A stretch of DNA of 55,634 bases from an uncultured Eubacteriales bacterium (GTDB lineage Bacteria; Bacillota; Clostridia; Oscillospirales; Oscillospiraceae), in the NCBI GenBank assembly GCA_900551995.1, contig URXW01000008.1, positions 1 to 55,634 on the forward strand. Direction: 5' to 3'. Of the stretch, positions 24,867 through 33,996 are shown piece by piece. The position numbers were made by a program, and so were the translations under genes. Position 1 is the first letter of the stretch. The number at the start of each line of letters is the position of its first letter. A model generated the notes under the pieces. That model was not told where the DNA came from. It did no database searches and was given only the letters and a program-made list of their open reading frames with translations.

Positions 24867-25909
24867 TTCGCACCTGCCAATTCCACGAGGAACAGCTTCA
24901 GCTCCCCCTCGCTGTCCATGCCGCGCTCGCTTTTCATGCGGCGATCCAGCGTCTGGCAACGCTTGATGGCGTCGCGGCACCAGCTGCGGCGGGCGTTCTG
25001 CGCCGCGCCCAGCAGCAGCTTGGCGGGGTAATCGCTCTTCATGCGCCACAGATCCTTCAGCCAGACGCGATCCTTGCCGCTGTCGATGGCGAGACGGGCG
25101 GTGTACAGCCGCCGCAGCTCCTTCCCCAGCGCAGCCAGAATGGCGATAGGCTCCTCCTGCTGCCGCAGCAGCTCCGCCAGCACCTCCGCCGCCCTGTTGT
25201 AGTCCTTGGCGGTGACGGCGTTGGTCATATCGAAAATGCGGGCGTCCAGCACGGGATCCGCCACGGCGTCGATGTCAGCGCGGGTGATCTTCGCCCCCTT
25301 GGCATAGGCGGCGATCTTGGCGATCTCCGGCACAAGCCCCTCCATGAGACTGCCGCAGGTGAACAGCAGATGATCCGTCACACCGTCGTCGATGTCCTTC
25401 CCGGCGGCGGCAAACCGCTTACGCGCCCAGCGGTACAGCTTCTGCTGCCCCTGCTGGGTAAATTCCACGGTCTGGACGTACTGCGCTACGGCGGCGGTGA
25501 GCTTTTTCAGCCTGCCGTCCCGTGTGTAGGGGATCTGGCGGTAGAGGAACACCAGCGTGCAGTACTCCGGGAAGTCCTCCAGCAGCGCGACCAGCGCACC
25601 GCGCTGCGCCTCGTCCAGCTTGAAGATGTCCATATCCGTCACCGTGACCAGCGTGTGCTCCGCCATCATGGGCATCGCCTCCGCCGCCTCGGTGATCTCC
25701 TGCACGGTCAGCCCCTTGCCGGCGAGACGGTGGTAGTTGAATTCCTCGAAGCCCGCCGGCACCAGATGCTCCTGCAATTCCCGGATGGCCTGCTGCATGA
25801 GGTACGTCTCCTCGCCGAAGAAGATATACACGTTCCCCACCGTGTCGCTTTTCACGGCACTGTGCAGCTCCTCATAGCCGGGGAGCTTCTCTTTCTTATC
25901 CTTTGCCAT
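24863..25909 (-). CDS. holA: DNA polymerase III subunit delta
   Basis: HolA is the clamp-loader delta subunit that opens the beta sliding clamp. The 348-residue protein has the family N-terminus (NVYIFFGEETYLMQQAIREL, about 26-45) and a helical C-terminal domain ending LKLFLVELAGAK. The ATG at 25909 lies 2 bases after the comEC stop. The order comEC-holA is widespread in Firmicutes, usually with rpsT next; here rnmV follows instead. Confidence 0.95.
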   Translation of the reverse strand: MAKDKKEKLPGYEELHSAVKSDTVGNVYIFFGEETYLMQQAIRELQEHLVPAGFEEFNYHRLAGKGLTVQEITEAAEAMPMMAEHTLVTVTDMDIFKLDEAQRGALVALLEDFPEYCTLVFLYRQIPYTRDGRLKKLTAAVAQYVQTVEFTQQGQQKLYRWARKRFAAAGKDIDDGVTDHLLFTCGSLMEGLVPEIAKIAAYAKGAKITRADIDAVADPVLDARIFDMTNAVTAKDYNRAAEVLAELLRQQEEPIAILAALGKELRRLYTARLAIDSGKDRVWLKDLWRMKSDYPAKLLLGAAQNARRSWCRDAIKRCQTLDRRMKSERGMDSEGELKLFLVELAGAK

Positions 25910-25911
25910 AG

Positions 25912-28185
25912 TTATCCTCCGTTTACGGTGATGCGGACGGTGCCCTGTGTGTCGGTGCGCCAGATCTCCGCGCCCACATCCCGCAGCCGCTGCATCGTCT
26001 CCTGTGACGGGTGACCGTAGCTGTTATCTCCCACGCTGATGACCGCCGCCTGCGGCGTGATGGCTTGCAGAAACCGTTCGTCCGAGCTGTGGCGGGAGCC
26101 GTGGTGGCTGACCACCAGCACCTCCACGTCCGGGAGGGTGTACGTCTCCACCAGCTTCCGCTCCGTGCCGCCGGACATATCGCCGGTGATGAGCAGATCG
26201 AAGTCCCCGGCGGTGGCAAGGGCCGTCAGCCCCAGCTCGTTCAGATCGCCGCCGTCCTGCACCGGCGGGTAGACGGTCACGGTGCCGCCGCCCAGCGGCA
26301 GCGTCGTGACGCCGGTGACGTATCGCACCGCCGTCCCCCGCTCCGCCGCCAGCGATTCCAGCCGCTCCCGCACGCCGTACTCGTCCTCTATGTCCGGCAG
26401 GTACAGCGTGTCCACCGGGACGCGGCGCAGCACCTCGTACAGCCCGTTGGTGTGGTCGGCGTGGTAGTGGGTCACCACCACGGCGCCAAGGTGCTTCACG
26501 CCCATGCTGTGCAGCGTGTCGGCGGCAAGGCCGCCGGGCTCCTTGTAGCTGTTGCTGCTGCCGCAGTCCACCAACGCCGTGTCGCCGCCTGACCACACGA
26601 TGACGCTCTCCCCCTGCCCCACGTCCAGCACCATAGCGGACAGCGCGCCGTAACGGTAGTCCTGCTGGTTCAGCCACACGGCGCACGTCAGCGTCAACGC
26701 CGACAGCCCCGCCGCCAGCAGGTATTTCCGCTTGCCGTCCGGCGTGACGGCACAGCCGAGAAACGCCGTGTAGAGAAACAGCAGCCAGTAGAGCAGATAG
26801 GGATTGGTGAAGTACACCGCATGATACCGCCAGCCCATGACCGCGTGCGCCACCCAGAGGATATACCGCACCAGCAGCCACGTCAGCCAGCCCAGCACCC
26901 GCGCCAGCGGCAGATAGAAAAAGCCCAGCACCGTCGTCACGAACGACGCCATGAAGCTCCAGCCCGCCGCCGGCACCGCCAGCAGGCTGGTCAGCGGCGA
27001 GACCAGCACGAAGATACGGAAGTAGTACGCCGTCAGAGGCACGGTGAATACCGCCGCGCCCAGCGTCGCCGCCAGGTTGGCGGCGAGGAAGCACACCGCG
27101 CCGCGCAGGCGGCGGTTCTTGCCCTTGTACCCGCCGCAAAGCAGCCGGTACAGCCGGGGCGACAGCAGCACCATGCCCATGGTGGCGGAAAAGCTCAGCT
27201 GCAAGCTGATGCTTGCGGCGGCGAAGGGATTCGCCAGCAGGATGACCGTCAGGGCGGCGGCGAGACTGGTCAGCGGGTCGCTGCCCCGCTTGAAAAGCGG
27301 TGCCGCCAGCAGGAATATCTGCATGATGCAGGCGCGCACCACGGAGGGCGACAGCCCCACCATGACCATGTAGAAAAGCAGCACGGGGACGGTCACGGCG
27401 CACAGCACCCTCTGCCGCCGGGAGACCAGTAGTGCCAGCAGCGTCACCAGAAAGGCGCAGTGCAGCCCGGAGACGGCGAACAGGTGCGCCAGCCCCGTCT
27501 CCCGCATGGCGAGATAGTCCCCGTCGTCCATGGCGGACTTGTCGCCGGTCAGCTCCGCCGTCAGAAAGCCGCTGACGCGGGGATCGTCCCACGTGGCGGC
27601 GATCTTCTCCCGGAACGCCTTGGACACCCGCTGGGGCAGCCAGCGCAGGGCGTCCTCCGTCCCGGCGTTGACAGTTACCGCCTCACGGCTGTACAGCAGG
27701 GCGTACACGCCCCGCGCATTGAAATGGGTCACGTCGTTGTCGTGGATACGGGCGGCGGACTGCCACCGCGCCGTGCCGGTGACGGTGTTGCCGGGGCGCA
27801 GCGCCAGCAGCTCCTCCTCTCCGTAGAGCACTGCCTTGGCACTGCGGAAGCCCTCCAGACGCACCGTGACCTTGCCGCCGCGCTCCGTCTCGACCGGCCA
27901 GTCGCACACGGTGGCGGTGAACTCCGACACCGCGCCGCAGTGCTGCTCCACCGGCTGGCGCACCAGCTTGCAGCAGCCGGTGAAATAGACCAGCGACACC
28001 GCCAGCGGCAGCAGAATGAGCAGCCCACGGCGATAGCATTTCCAATGCCGCGCCGCCGGAAGCCATACCGCTGCCGCCAGAAACACACCTGCGGCGGCGT
28101 ACAGCTGCCAGCCGTCCCACGGCAGCAGCACCGACAGAAGAATACCGGCGGAGAAAGAGAATCCGATAGTCGCCAGCACGCGCAC
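25912..28185 (-). CDS. comEC: DNA internalization competence protein ComEC/Rec2
   Basis: ComEC forms the membrane channel for single-stranded DNA uptake. The 757-residue protein has an N-terminal DUF4131 region (about 1-180) and a multi-pass Competence domain (about 200-480). A C-terminal metallo-beta-lactamase domain follows, with the motif THYHADHTNG and HHGSRHSSDERFL, proposed to degrade the non-transported strand. No other competence gene is nearby, but the gene is intact. The region 28186-28330 upstream has no further gene, only a hairpin. Confidence 0.96.
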   Translation of the reverse strand: MRVLATIGFSFSAGILLSVLLPWDGWQLYAAAGVFLAAAVWLPAARHWKCYRRGLLILLPLAVSLVYFTGCCKLVRQPVEQHCGAVSEFTATVCDWPVETERGGKVTVRLEGFRSAKAVLYGEEELLALRPGNTVTGTARWQSAARIHDNDVTHFNARGVYALLYSREAVTVNAGTEDALRWLPQRVSKAFREKIAATWDDPRVSGFLTAELTGDKSAMDDGDYLAMRETGLAHLFAVSGLHCAFLVTLLALLVSRRQRVLCAVTVPVLLFYMVMVGLSPSVVRACIMQIFLLAAPLFKRGSDPLTSLAAALTVILLANPFAAASISLQLSFSATMGMVLLSPRLYRLLCGGYKGKNRRLRGAVCFLAANLAATLGAAVFTVPLTAYYFRIFVLVSPLTSLLAVPAAGWSFMASFVTTVLGFFYLPLARVLGWLTWLLVRYILWVAHAVMGWRYHAVYFTNPYLLYWLLFLYTAFLGCAVTPDGKRKYLLAAGLSALTLTCAVWLNQQDYRYGALSAMVLDVGQGESVIVWSGGDTALVDCGSSNSYKEPGGLAADTLHSMGVKHLGAVVVTHYHADHTNGLYEVLRRVPVDTLYLPDIEDEYGVRERLESLAAERGTAVRYVTGVTTLPLGGGTVTVYPPVQDGGDLNELGLTALATAGDFDLLITGDMSGGTERKLVETYTLPDVEVLVVSHHGSRHSSDERFLQAITPQAAVISVGDNSYGHPSQETMQRLRDVGAEIWRTDTQGTVRITVNGG

Positions 28186-28288
28186 AGTCTCTCCCCCTCC
28201 TCCGGTGATAGTATCGGTTTATTATAGCAGATTTGCTCTGTGGTGACAATCCCTCAGTCCGCACTTCCCGCCGTCTCTCCTGTACACG

Positions 28289-28318
28289 CAGAAAGCCGCC
28301 CATGCGGGCGGCTTTCTG
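28289..28318. terminator. Hairpin downstream of the thioesterase gene
   Basis: A 13-bp inverted repeat (CAGAAAGCCGCCC at 28289-28301 with 28306-28318) has a 4-base loop. The 3' arm is U-rich but no long U run follows, so termination may be partial. It separates the thioesterase gene from comEC. Confidence 0.6.
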
Positions 28319-28330
28319 TATTACGCTTTG

Positions 28331-28729
28331 TTACGCTTTTTTCAGCTTGTCGTTGCACTTTTGCAGGAACCGGGCGTTGTCGATGACAGCGCGGGTGTGG
28401 GTGCCCTCGCCGATCAAGCCGTCCTCGTCGGAGGCGGTGACCTTGAAGGTGATCATCTTGCCGTTGGCGGAGACGCCCGTCACCTCGGCGGTGGCGGAGA
28501 CCTTCATCCCCACCGGCGTCGGTGCCAGATGGCTGGATGCGATGTCCACGCCCACGGTGCCCTTGCCCTCCGGCAGCTCCGGCTGCACGCACTGCATGGC
28601 GGCGTACTCCATCAAGCCCATCATAAAGGGCGTACCGAACACCTCCAGCCCGCCGGAGCCCACTGCCTTGGCGGTCATATCCGTGGTGACGGTCTTTTCA
28701 GCGGTATAGGTCATGCCGATCTCGATCAT
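28331..28729 (-). CDS. Hotdog-fold thioesterase, FlK-like
   Basis: The 132-residue protein has the hotdog pattern of the fluoroacetyl-CoA thioesterase-like family (GTPFMMGLMEYAAMQCVQPEL, then TVGVDIASSHLAPTPVGMKV, then IGEGTHTRAVIDNARF). Thr, Glu and His candidates for an active site are present. Such proteins are common and usually hydrolyse short acyl-CoA or act as housekeeping scavengers; real fluoroacetate resistance is not implied. It lies 13 bases after the potCD stop on the same strand and may be read from the polyamine operon. Confidence 0.85.
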   Translation of the reverse strand: MIEIGMTYTAEKTVTTDMTAKAVGSGGLEVFGTPFMMGLMEYAAMQCVQPELPEGKGTVGVDIASSHLAPTPVGMKVSATAEVTGVSANGKMITFKVTASDEDGLIGEGTHTRAVIDNARFLQKCNDKLKKA

Positions 28730-28742
28730 CGTGTTGCCTCCT

Positions 28743-30731
28743 TTATACTCCTAATTGTGTCCACAGCTTATCATAGAATTTCAGCGTCTCCTGGGGCAGA
28801 TTCACATAGATCTCACAGCGTTCCCGCTCCTCGTCGGGGATCGCCATGATGTTGTAGATCTCCTCGTCCAGCTCCTCGCCATACGTCTCCTCGTAGTAGG
28901 CGGGGTACTCCGCCAACGCCTGAGCGTTGGGAGAGGCGTACCAGATATAGTCCATGTTCGCCAGGTTGCTGTCGGTGGAGGCGATGAAGTTGATCCACTC
29001 CTCCGCCTCGGACATATGCTGGCTGGATTTCAGAACGCACATGGCGTCCACGAACCAGTTGCTGCCCTCCTCGGGAATGACAAAGGCAAGATCCTCGTTG
29101 TTCTCCAGCATGGTCAGATAGTCGCCGGCGTAGTACATGGAGATGGCCGCGTTGCCGCCCTCCATCTTGCCGAAGATCTCGTCCATGACGAAGGCCTGAT
29201 AGACGCCCTTGCTCTTGGCGTTCTTCACCAGGTTGAACGCCTCCGTCAGCTGCCCCTCGTCGGTGGTGTTGATGTCGTAGCCCAGATAGCACAGAGCTGC
29301 CATCAGCGCATCCCGGGAGTTGTTGATCATCAGCACCTGCCCGGCGTACTTCTCGTCGAACATGGCACCCCAGCTGGTGATAGGTTCGTCCACCATGGTG
29401 GTGTTATAGATGATGCCCACGCTGCCCCACGTGTAGGGGACGGTGTACTTGTTCTCCGGGTCGAAGCTCAGGTGGGTGAACTGGGGATCCATCAGCTGGA
29501 AGTTGGGGATGTTGTCGTAGTTCAGCTCCGCCAGCATATCCTCCTGTATGAGCCGTGCGATCATATAGTCCGAGGGCACGATCACATCGAAGTCCGCGCC
29601 GCCCATCTTAATGAGGGAGTACAGAGCCTCGTTGCTCTCCGCCGTCTGGTAGTTGACGCGGATACCGGTCTGCTCCTCAAACTCCGTGATAAGGGACTCG
29701 TCGATATACTCGCCCCAGGAGCAGACGTTCACCACCCGTTCGCTGCGGGCTGCCATGCCGGTGACGATCAGCGTCGCCAGCAGCACACACGCCATGGCAC
29801 CGGCGCCGAGCTTTTTCCACAGTCCCGTGCTCTTCCGGGGAGCCGGAGCGGGCACGGTGCCCTCCGCGTGGCGGCGGGCGTAGCTCTGCTGGTGATTCTC
29901 CCGCAGGTTGATGATCGCCAGCAGGATAATGACCGTGACGAACAGCAGCGTGGACACGGCGTTGATCTCCGGGCTGACGCGCTTTTTCGTCATGCCGTAA
30001 ATGGTCATGGCCAGCGTGGAGGACGAGGTGCCCGCCGTGAAGTAGCTGATGATGAAGTCGTCAATGGACATGGTAAACGCCGTCAGCGCGCCGGAGACGA
30101 TACCGGGCTTGATCTCCGGAATGATGACCTTCCAGAACGCCTGCATCCATGTGCAGCCCAGATCCTGCGCCGCGTCGATGAGGTTGCGGTCCATCTGCCG
30201 CAGCTTGGGGCCCACCGACAGGATGACGTAGGGGATATTGAAGCACACATGGGCGATGAGCAGCGTGCCGAAGCCCATGGTCAGCCGCTCCGGCAGCACC
30301 ACGAGGGACTGCCAGCCGTTGACCCACACGGCGAAGCTGTGCCAGCCGTTGAAGAACACCACGAACAGCAGGCACAGGCTGACGCCGGTGACGATGTCCG
30401 CGTTCATCATGGGGATGTTGTTGACCGCCAGAAGCCCCGTGCGGGCGCGGCGGCGCATACCGAAAAAGCCGATGGCGGCGAAGGTGCCGGCGATGGTGGC
30501 GATGATAGTCGCCAGCAGGGACACCATCAGCGTGGTATACACACTGTGCATAATGAGCCGGTCGTTCAGCAGCTCGGCGTACCAGTGGAGGGAGAATCCC
30601 TTCCACACGCTGGAGCTGTTGCCGGCGTTGAAGGAAAATACGATAAGGATGATGATGGGCGCGTACAGGAACAGCCCCACCAGTGCCATCAGCAGGCGGT
30701 CGCCGAAGCTGTTGCTCTTTCTGCCTCTCAT
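28743..30731 (-). CDS. potCD: Fused spermidine/putrescine ABC permease (PotC) and substrate-binding protein (PotD)
   Basis: The 662-residue protein joins two usually separate subunits. Residues 1-280 are the PotC permease, with six membrane segments and the coupling motif IDAAQDLGCTWMQAFWKVIIPEI. A Pro/Ala/Lys linker and a further membrane segment (about 307-327) follow, then the PotD-type binding domain (about 333-662, starting VVNVCSWGEYIDESL). The extra segment places the binding domain outside the cell, tethered to the permease. The frame is continuous with no sign of error. It overlaps potB by 4 bases. Confidence 0.93.
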   Translation of the reverse strand: MRGRKSNSFGDRLLMALVGLFLYAPIIILIVFSFNAGNSSSVWKGFSLHWYAELLNDRLIMHSVYTTLMVSLLATIIATIAGTFAAIGFFGMRRRARTGLLAVNNIPMMNADIVTGVSLCLLFVVFFNGWHSFAVWVNGWQSLVVLPERLTMGFGTLLIAHVCFNIPYVILSVGPKLRQMDRNLIDAAQDLGCTWMQAFWKVIIPEIKPGIVSGALTAFTMSIDDFIISYFTAGTSSSTLAMTIYGMTKKRVSPEINAVSTLLFVTVIILLAIINLRENHQQSYARRHAEGTVPAPAPRKSTGLWKKLGAGAMACVLLATLIVTGMAARSERVVNVCSWGEYIDESLITEFEEQTGIRVNYQTAESNEALYSLIKMGGADFDVIVPSDYMIARLIQEDMLAELNYDNIPNFQLMDPQFTHLSFDPENKYTVPYTWGSVGIIYNTTMVDEPITSWGAMFDEKYAGQVLMINNSRDALMAALCYLGYDINTTDEGQLTEAFNLVKNAKSKGVYQAFVMDEIFGKMEGGNAAISMYYAGDYLTMLENNEDLAFVIPEEGSNWFVDAMCVLKSSQHMSEAEEWINFIASTDSNLANMDYIWYASPNAQALAEYPAYYEETYGEELDEEIYNIMAIPDEERERCEIYVNLPQETLKFYDKLWTQLGV

Positions 30732-31582
30732 AGCATCACCGCCTGTTCCTCGCCCTCACCGAAGCGATTCATCACCAGCATACACACCACGACCACCAGC
30801 ATCATCACCAGCGAGATGGCCGCGCCCAACTGGGGGTTGTACGCACCACCCAGGAACTGCCGCTCAATGAGGTCGCCCAGCAGCAGCTCCGTGCCGCCGC
30901 CCAGCATACGGCTGATGGCGAAGGTGGACACCGACGGCACGAACACCATGGTGATGCCGGAGAGCACGCCGGGGAGCGACAGGGGCAAAATGACCTTACG
31001 GAACACCGTCACCGTATTGGCTCCCAGATCCCGCGCCGCCTCCAGCAGAGAGTGATCCAGCTTGCAGATCACGGAGTAGATGGGCAGGATCATAAAGGGC
31101 AGGTAGTTATACACCATGCCCAGCACCACGGCACCCTGCGTGTCGATCATGGTGAAGTATTCCAGCTGGCTGCCCGTCAGATGGTTGTACAGGGCGATAA
31201 TGCCCAGCTTCTGAAACAGCTGGTTCAGAAGCCCGTTGTTTTCCAGAATGGTCATCCACGAATACGTCCGCAGCAGGAAGTTCATCCACATGGGCAGCAT
31301 GATCAGCACCATGGCGGTGCGGCGGAAGGACTCCCCCTCCCGGCTGAGGAGGTACGCCACGGGATAGCCCATCAAAAGGCAGATGGCGGTGGCGATAAGA
31401 GCCAGCTTGAACGACCTGCCGAACACGGCGGCGTAGCCGCCCATCTGGGTGAAGTTGTCCAGCGTGAAGCCGCCCTCCGCCCCGGAAAAGGCGTAAATGA
31501 CCATGATAACGATGGGGGCCACCACAAAAATGGCCATCCACACCACATAGGGCACGGCGAAACGGGAGAGCTTACTCTTCAT
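30728..31582 (-). CDS. potB: Spermidine/putrescine ABC transporter permease PotB
   Basis: The 284-residue inner-membrane permease has six predicted membrane segments and the EAA-type coupling loop LLEAARDLGANTVTVFRKVILPLSLPG split as LLEAARDLGANTVTVF and RKVILPLSLPG (about 180-206). It overlaps potA by 11 bases upstream and potCD by 4 bases downstream, so all three are translationally coupled and should assemble in equal amounts. It lacks the long periplasmic loops of maltose-type permeases. Confidence 0.95.
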   Translation of the reverse strand: MKSKLSRFAVPYVVWMAIFVVAPIVIMVIYAFSGAEGGFTLDNFTQMGGYAAVFGRSFKLALIATAICLLMGYPVAYLLSREGESFRRTAMVLIMLPMWMNFLLRTYSWMTILENNGLLNQLFQKLGIIALYNHLTGSQLEYFTMIDTQGAVVLGMVYNYLPFMILPIYSVICKLDHSLLEAARDLGANTVTVFRKVILPLSLPGVLSGITMVFVPSVSTFAISRMLGGGTELLLGDLIERQFLGGAYNPQLGAAISLVMMLVVVVCMLVMNRFGEGEEQAVML

Positions 31583-32714
31583 CCTCGCTCTCCTCCTCTT
31601 CCGCCTCCGCGCCGGCGTCCGCCAGCTCCTCGTATTCCTCGGAGTAGGAGGAATAGTCGCCGAACAGTCCGGAATACTCGCTCTTCTTCATAATGTGGAA
31701 GCCGTCGGGGTCGATCTTCACGCCGATACGCGCACCCACCGGCGAGTGATCGGTGGTCTGGATAAGCCATTTGAAGCCCCGGAAGTCCACGATGATGTCG
31801 TACTGCATCCCCTTGAACGTCACGTTGGTGACGGTGCCCACAAGCTGTCCCTGCTCCACGGGGACGATGTCGATGTCCTCCGGGCGGATGACCACGTCCA
31901 CCGGCTCGTTCTCGGCGAAGCCCGCGTCCACACAGGGGAACTCCTTGCCGTACATTTTCACGACCTTATCCCGCACCATAACGCCGTTGAGGATATTGCT
32001 CTCGCCGATGAAGTCCGCCACGAAGGCGTTTTTCGGCTCGTTGTAAATATCCTCCGGGGTGCCGATCTGCTGGATGCGTCCCTTGTCCATGACCACCACG
32101 GTGTCGGACATGGTCAGAGCCTCCTCCTGATCGTGGGTAACATATATAAACGTGATGCCCATTTGCTGCTGGATGCGCTTCAGCTCGTTCTGCATATCCT
32201 TACGCAGACGCAGATCCAGCGCGCCCAGCGGCTCGTCCAGCAGCAGCACCTTCGGGCGGTTCACCAGTGCGCGGGCGATGGCCACGCGCTGCTGCTGACC
32301 GCCGGAAAGCTGGTCAGTGCGCCGGCGGTCAAAGCCCTTCAGGCTGACGACCTCCAGCATTTCCGAGACACGCTGCCGTATCTCCTCCTCCGGTACCTTG
32401 GCGATACGCAGACCGAAGGCGATGTTTTCAAACACGTCCAGATGCGGAAACAGCGCGTATTTCTGGAACACCGTGTTGATCTGCCGCTTATGGGGCGGGA
32501 CATCATTGATCCTCGCGCCGTCGAAGGTCACGTCGCCGCTTGTGGGCGTGGTGAACCCTCCGATGATCCGCAGTGTGGTGGTCTTGCCGCACCCACTGGG
32601 GCCAAGCAGCGTGAGGAATTCGGAATCGTTGATGTAAAGATTGATGTGATCGAGAACCAGCTCGTCGTCAAACGCCATGCAGAGATCCCGCAGGCGAATC
32701 AACTCTTTGGACAT
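31572..32714 (-). CDS. potA: Spermidine/putrescine ABC transporter ATPase PotA
   Basis: The 380-residue ATPase has Walker A GPSGCGKTT (about 38-46), the signature LSGGQQQR, Walker B VLLLDEPLGALD and a C-terminal TOBE regulatory domain (about 290-350). It drives polyamine import through PotB and PotC. An unusual tail of about 16 mostly acidic residues (ADAGAEAEEEESEDEE) ends the protein; its coding DNA overlaps the potB start by 11 bases. The start follows GGAGGAGG, and a promoter lies about 100 bases upstream. Confidence 0.96.
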   Translation of the reverse strand: MSKELIRLRDLCMAFDDELVLDHINLYINDSEFLTLLGPSGCGKTTTLRIIGGFTTPTSGDVTFDGARINDVPPHKRQINTVFQKYALFPHLDVFENIAFGLRIAKVPEEEIRQRVSEMLEVVSLKGFDRRRTDQLSGGQQQRVAIARALVNRPKVLLLDEPLGALDLRLRKDMQNELKRIQQQMGITFIYVTHDQEEALTMSDTVVVMDKGRIQQIGTPEDIYNEPKNAFVADFIGESNILNGVMVRDKVVKMYGKEFPCVDAGFAENEPVDVVIRPEDIDIVPVEQGQLVGTVTNVTFKGMQYDIIVDFRGFKWLIQTTDHSPVGARIGVKIDPDGFHIMKKSEYSGLFGDYSSYSEEYEELADAGAEAEEEESEDEE

Positions 32715-32811
32715 TTATCCTCCTCCATTCGTCAGAAAAATAGCCCCCTCCCGTCGTGACGGCAGCGCGTCTGTTCACACGATGCTATTCCCGTCGAAAG
32801 ATGGCAGATAC

Positions 32812-32840
32812 AATATATATTGCACTTCCCAAAAAGTCAA
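32812..32840 (-). promoter_or_regulatory. Promoter of the potA-potB-potCD operon
   Basis: On the minus strand TTGACT (32835-32840) and TATATT (32812-32817) are separated by 17 bases. The leader of about 90 bases to potA has no strong structure that I can see. Confidence 0.75.
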
Positions 32841-32862
32841 TGGATTTTACACTTTTTCTTTG

Positions 32863-32900
32863 AAAAAAATGCAGCGGACGGCAAAAGCCCTCCGCTGCAC
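32863..32900 (-). terminator. Terminator after the RluA-family gene
   Basis: GCAGCGGA and TCCGCTGC (32891-32898 with 32871-32878) form the stem on the minus transcript, followed by seven U residues (32863-32869). It lies just before the pot promoter. Confidence 0.88.
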
Positions 32901-32905
32901 CCTGT

Positions 32906-33862
32906 TCAGCCGAAATATTTGTCGCGAAACGGCACATTTTCCACGGTAAACGTCCGTCCCCGCAGGTAGTTCAGATGCCCCGCGTCCGTGGGCAGGTCGA
33001 AGGTCAGCTTGTAGGCATAGAGAGCCTGCCGCGTCTCCCCGTACCGGCGGTTCACGTCGCCTCTGCCGTACTTGCCGTCCCCCAGCAGCGGGCAGCCCAG
33101 ATCCGCCATGGTGGCGCGTATCTGGTGGGTGCGCCCCGTCTCCAGACCGATCTCCAGCAGACTCAGCTCGCCCCGCGTCTCCAGCACCTCGTAATCGGTA
33201 ACGGCAGTCTTGCCGCCGGGGATCGGCTTGTGGTACACGGACACCTGCTTTTTCTTTTCGTCCTTCAGCAGAAAGCACTCCGCCCGCCCCCTGCTCTGCT
33301 TGGGGCGTCCCACGGTGACGCAGAGATACCGCTTGTCCAGCTCCCGGTCCCGTATCTTCTCGTTGATGACCCGCAGCGTCTCGGCGTCCTTGGCGGCGAT
33401 GACCATGCCGCCGGTGTTGCGGTCGATGCGGTTGCACAGGGCGGGAGTGAAGGCGTTCTCCCACTTGGGGTTCCACTCCCGCTTCTGGTACAGATACGCC
33501 TGAATATGGTTGATGAGGGTGTTCACCTTCTCCGTCTCGTCGGCATGGACCACCATGCCCTGCGGCTTGTCCGCCAGCAGCAGGTGCTCGTCCTCGTACA
33601 CCACCGTGAGCCGGGGCTTGAACAGCGTCAGAAACATATTCTCCTCCGACGGCTTGTCAAAAAATTCGTCGTTGATGTATAATTGCAGCACGTCGCCCTC
33701 GTTGAGCCGCTGGTCACGCTGGGCGCGCCCGCCGTTGACCTTCACCCGCTTGATGCGTATGTATTTCTGCGCCAGCGCGCTGGGCAGCAGAGGCAGAGCC
33801 TTGGACAGAAACCTGTCCAGCCGCTGTCCCGCGTCGTTCTTTCCGATGGTCAACTCCCGCAT
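32906..33862 (-). CDS. RluA-family pseudouridine synthase with S4 domain
   Basis: The 318-residue enzyme has an N-terminal S4 RNA-binding domain (about 12-65, with RLDRFLSKALPLL) and a RluA/RluC/RluD catalytic domain. The motif NRIDRNTGGMV carries the catalytic Asp147, and the domain ends with ETGRTHQIRATMADLGCPLLGD split as ETGRTHQIRATMADLG and CPLLGD. It should modify uridines in 23S rRNA, but the exact site cannot be told from sequence. The start at 33862 follows GGAGGG by 7 bases; a longer upstream frame lacks support. It stands alone between its terminator and the divergent yceD gene. Confidence 0.92.
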   Translation of the reverse strand: MRELTIGKNDAGQRLDRFLSKALPLLPSALAQKYIRIKRVKVNGGRAQRDQRLNEGDVLQLYINDEFFDKPSEENMFLTLFKPRLTVVYEDEHLLLADKPQGMVVHADETEKVNTLINHIQAYLYQKREWNPKWENAFTPALCNRIDRNTGGMVIAAKDAETLRVINEKIRDRELDKRYLCVTVGRPKQSRGRAECFLLKDEKKKQVSVYHKPIPGGKTAVTDYEVLETRGELSLLEIGLETGRTHQIRATMADLGCPLLGDGKYGRGDVNRRYGETRQALYAYKLTFDLPTDAGHLNYLRGRTFTVENVPFRDKYFG

Positions 33863-33940
33863 AAGGGCACCCTCCCCAACTGTTTCTCTGCCTATTGTAC
33901 CGTGTTTTTGAAAAAAGTCAAAAGATTTGTAAGAAAATGT

Positions 33941-33969
33941 TTGACAAGGCATTTCGTCTCGGCTATAAT
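33941..33969 (+). promoter_or_regulatory. Strong promoter of yceD-rpmF
   Basis: Perfect TTGACA (33941-33946) and TATAAT (33964-33969) boxes are separated by 17 bases, the ideal housekeeping promoter, as expected for a ribosomal protein gene. Confidence 0.95.
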
Positions 33970-33996
33970 ACTACACGTGCCATTGTGAGGTGTACT

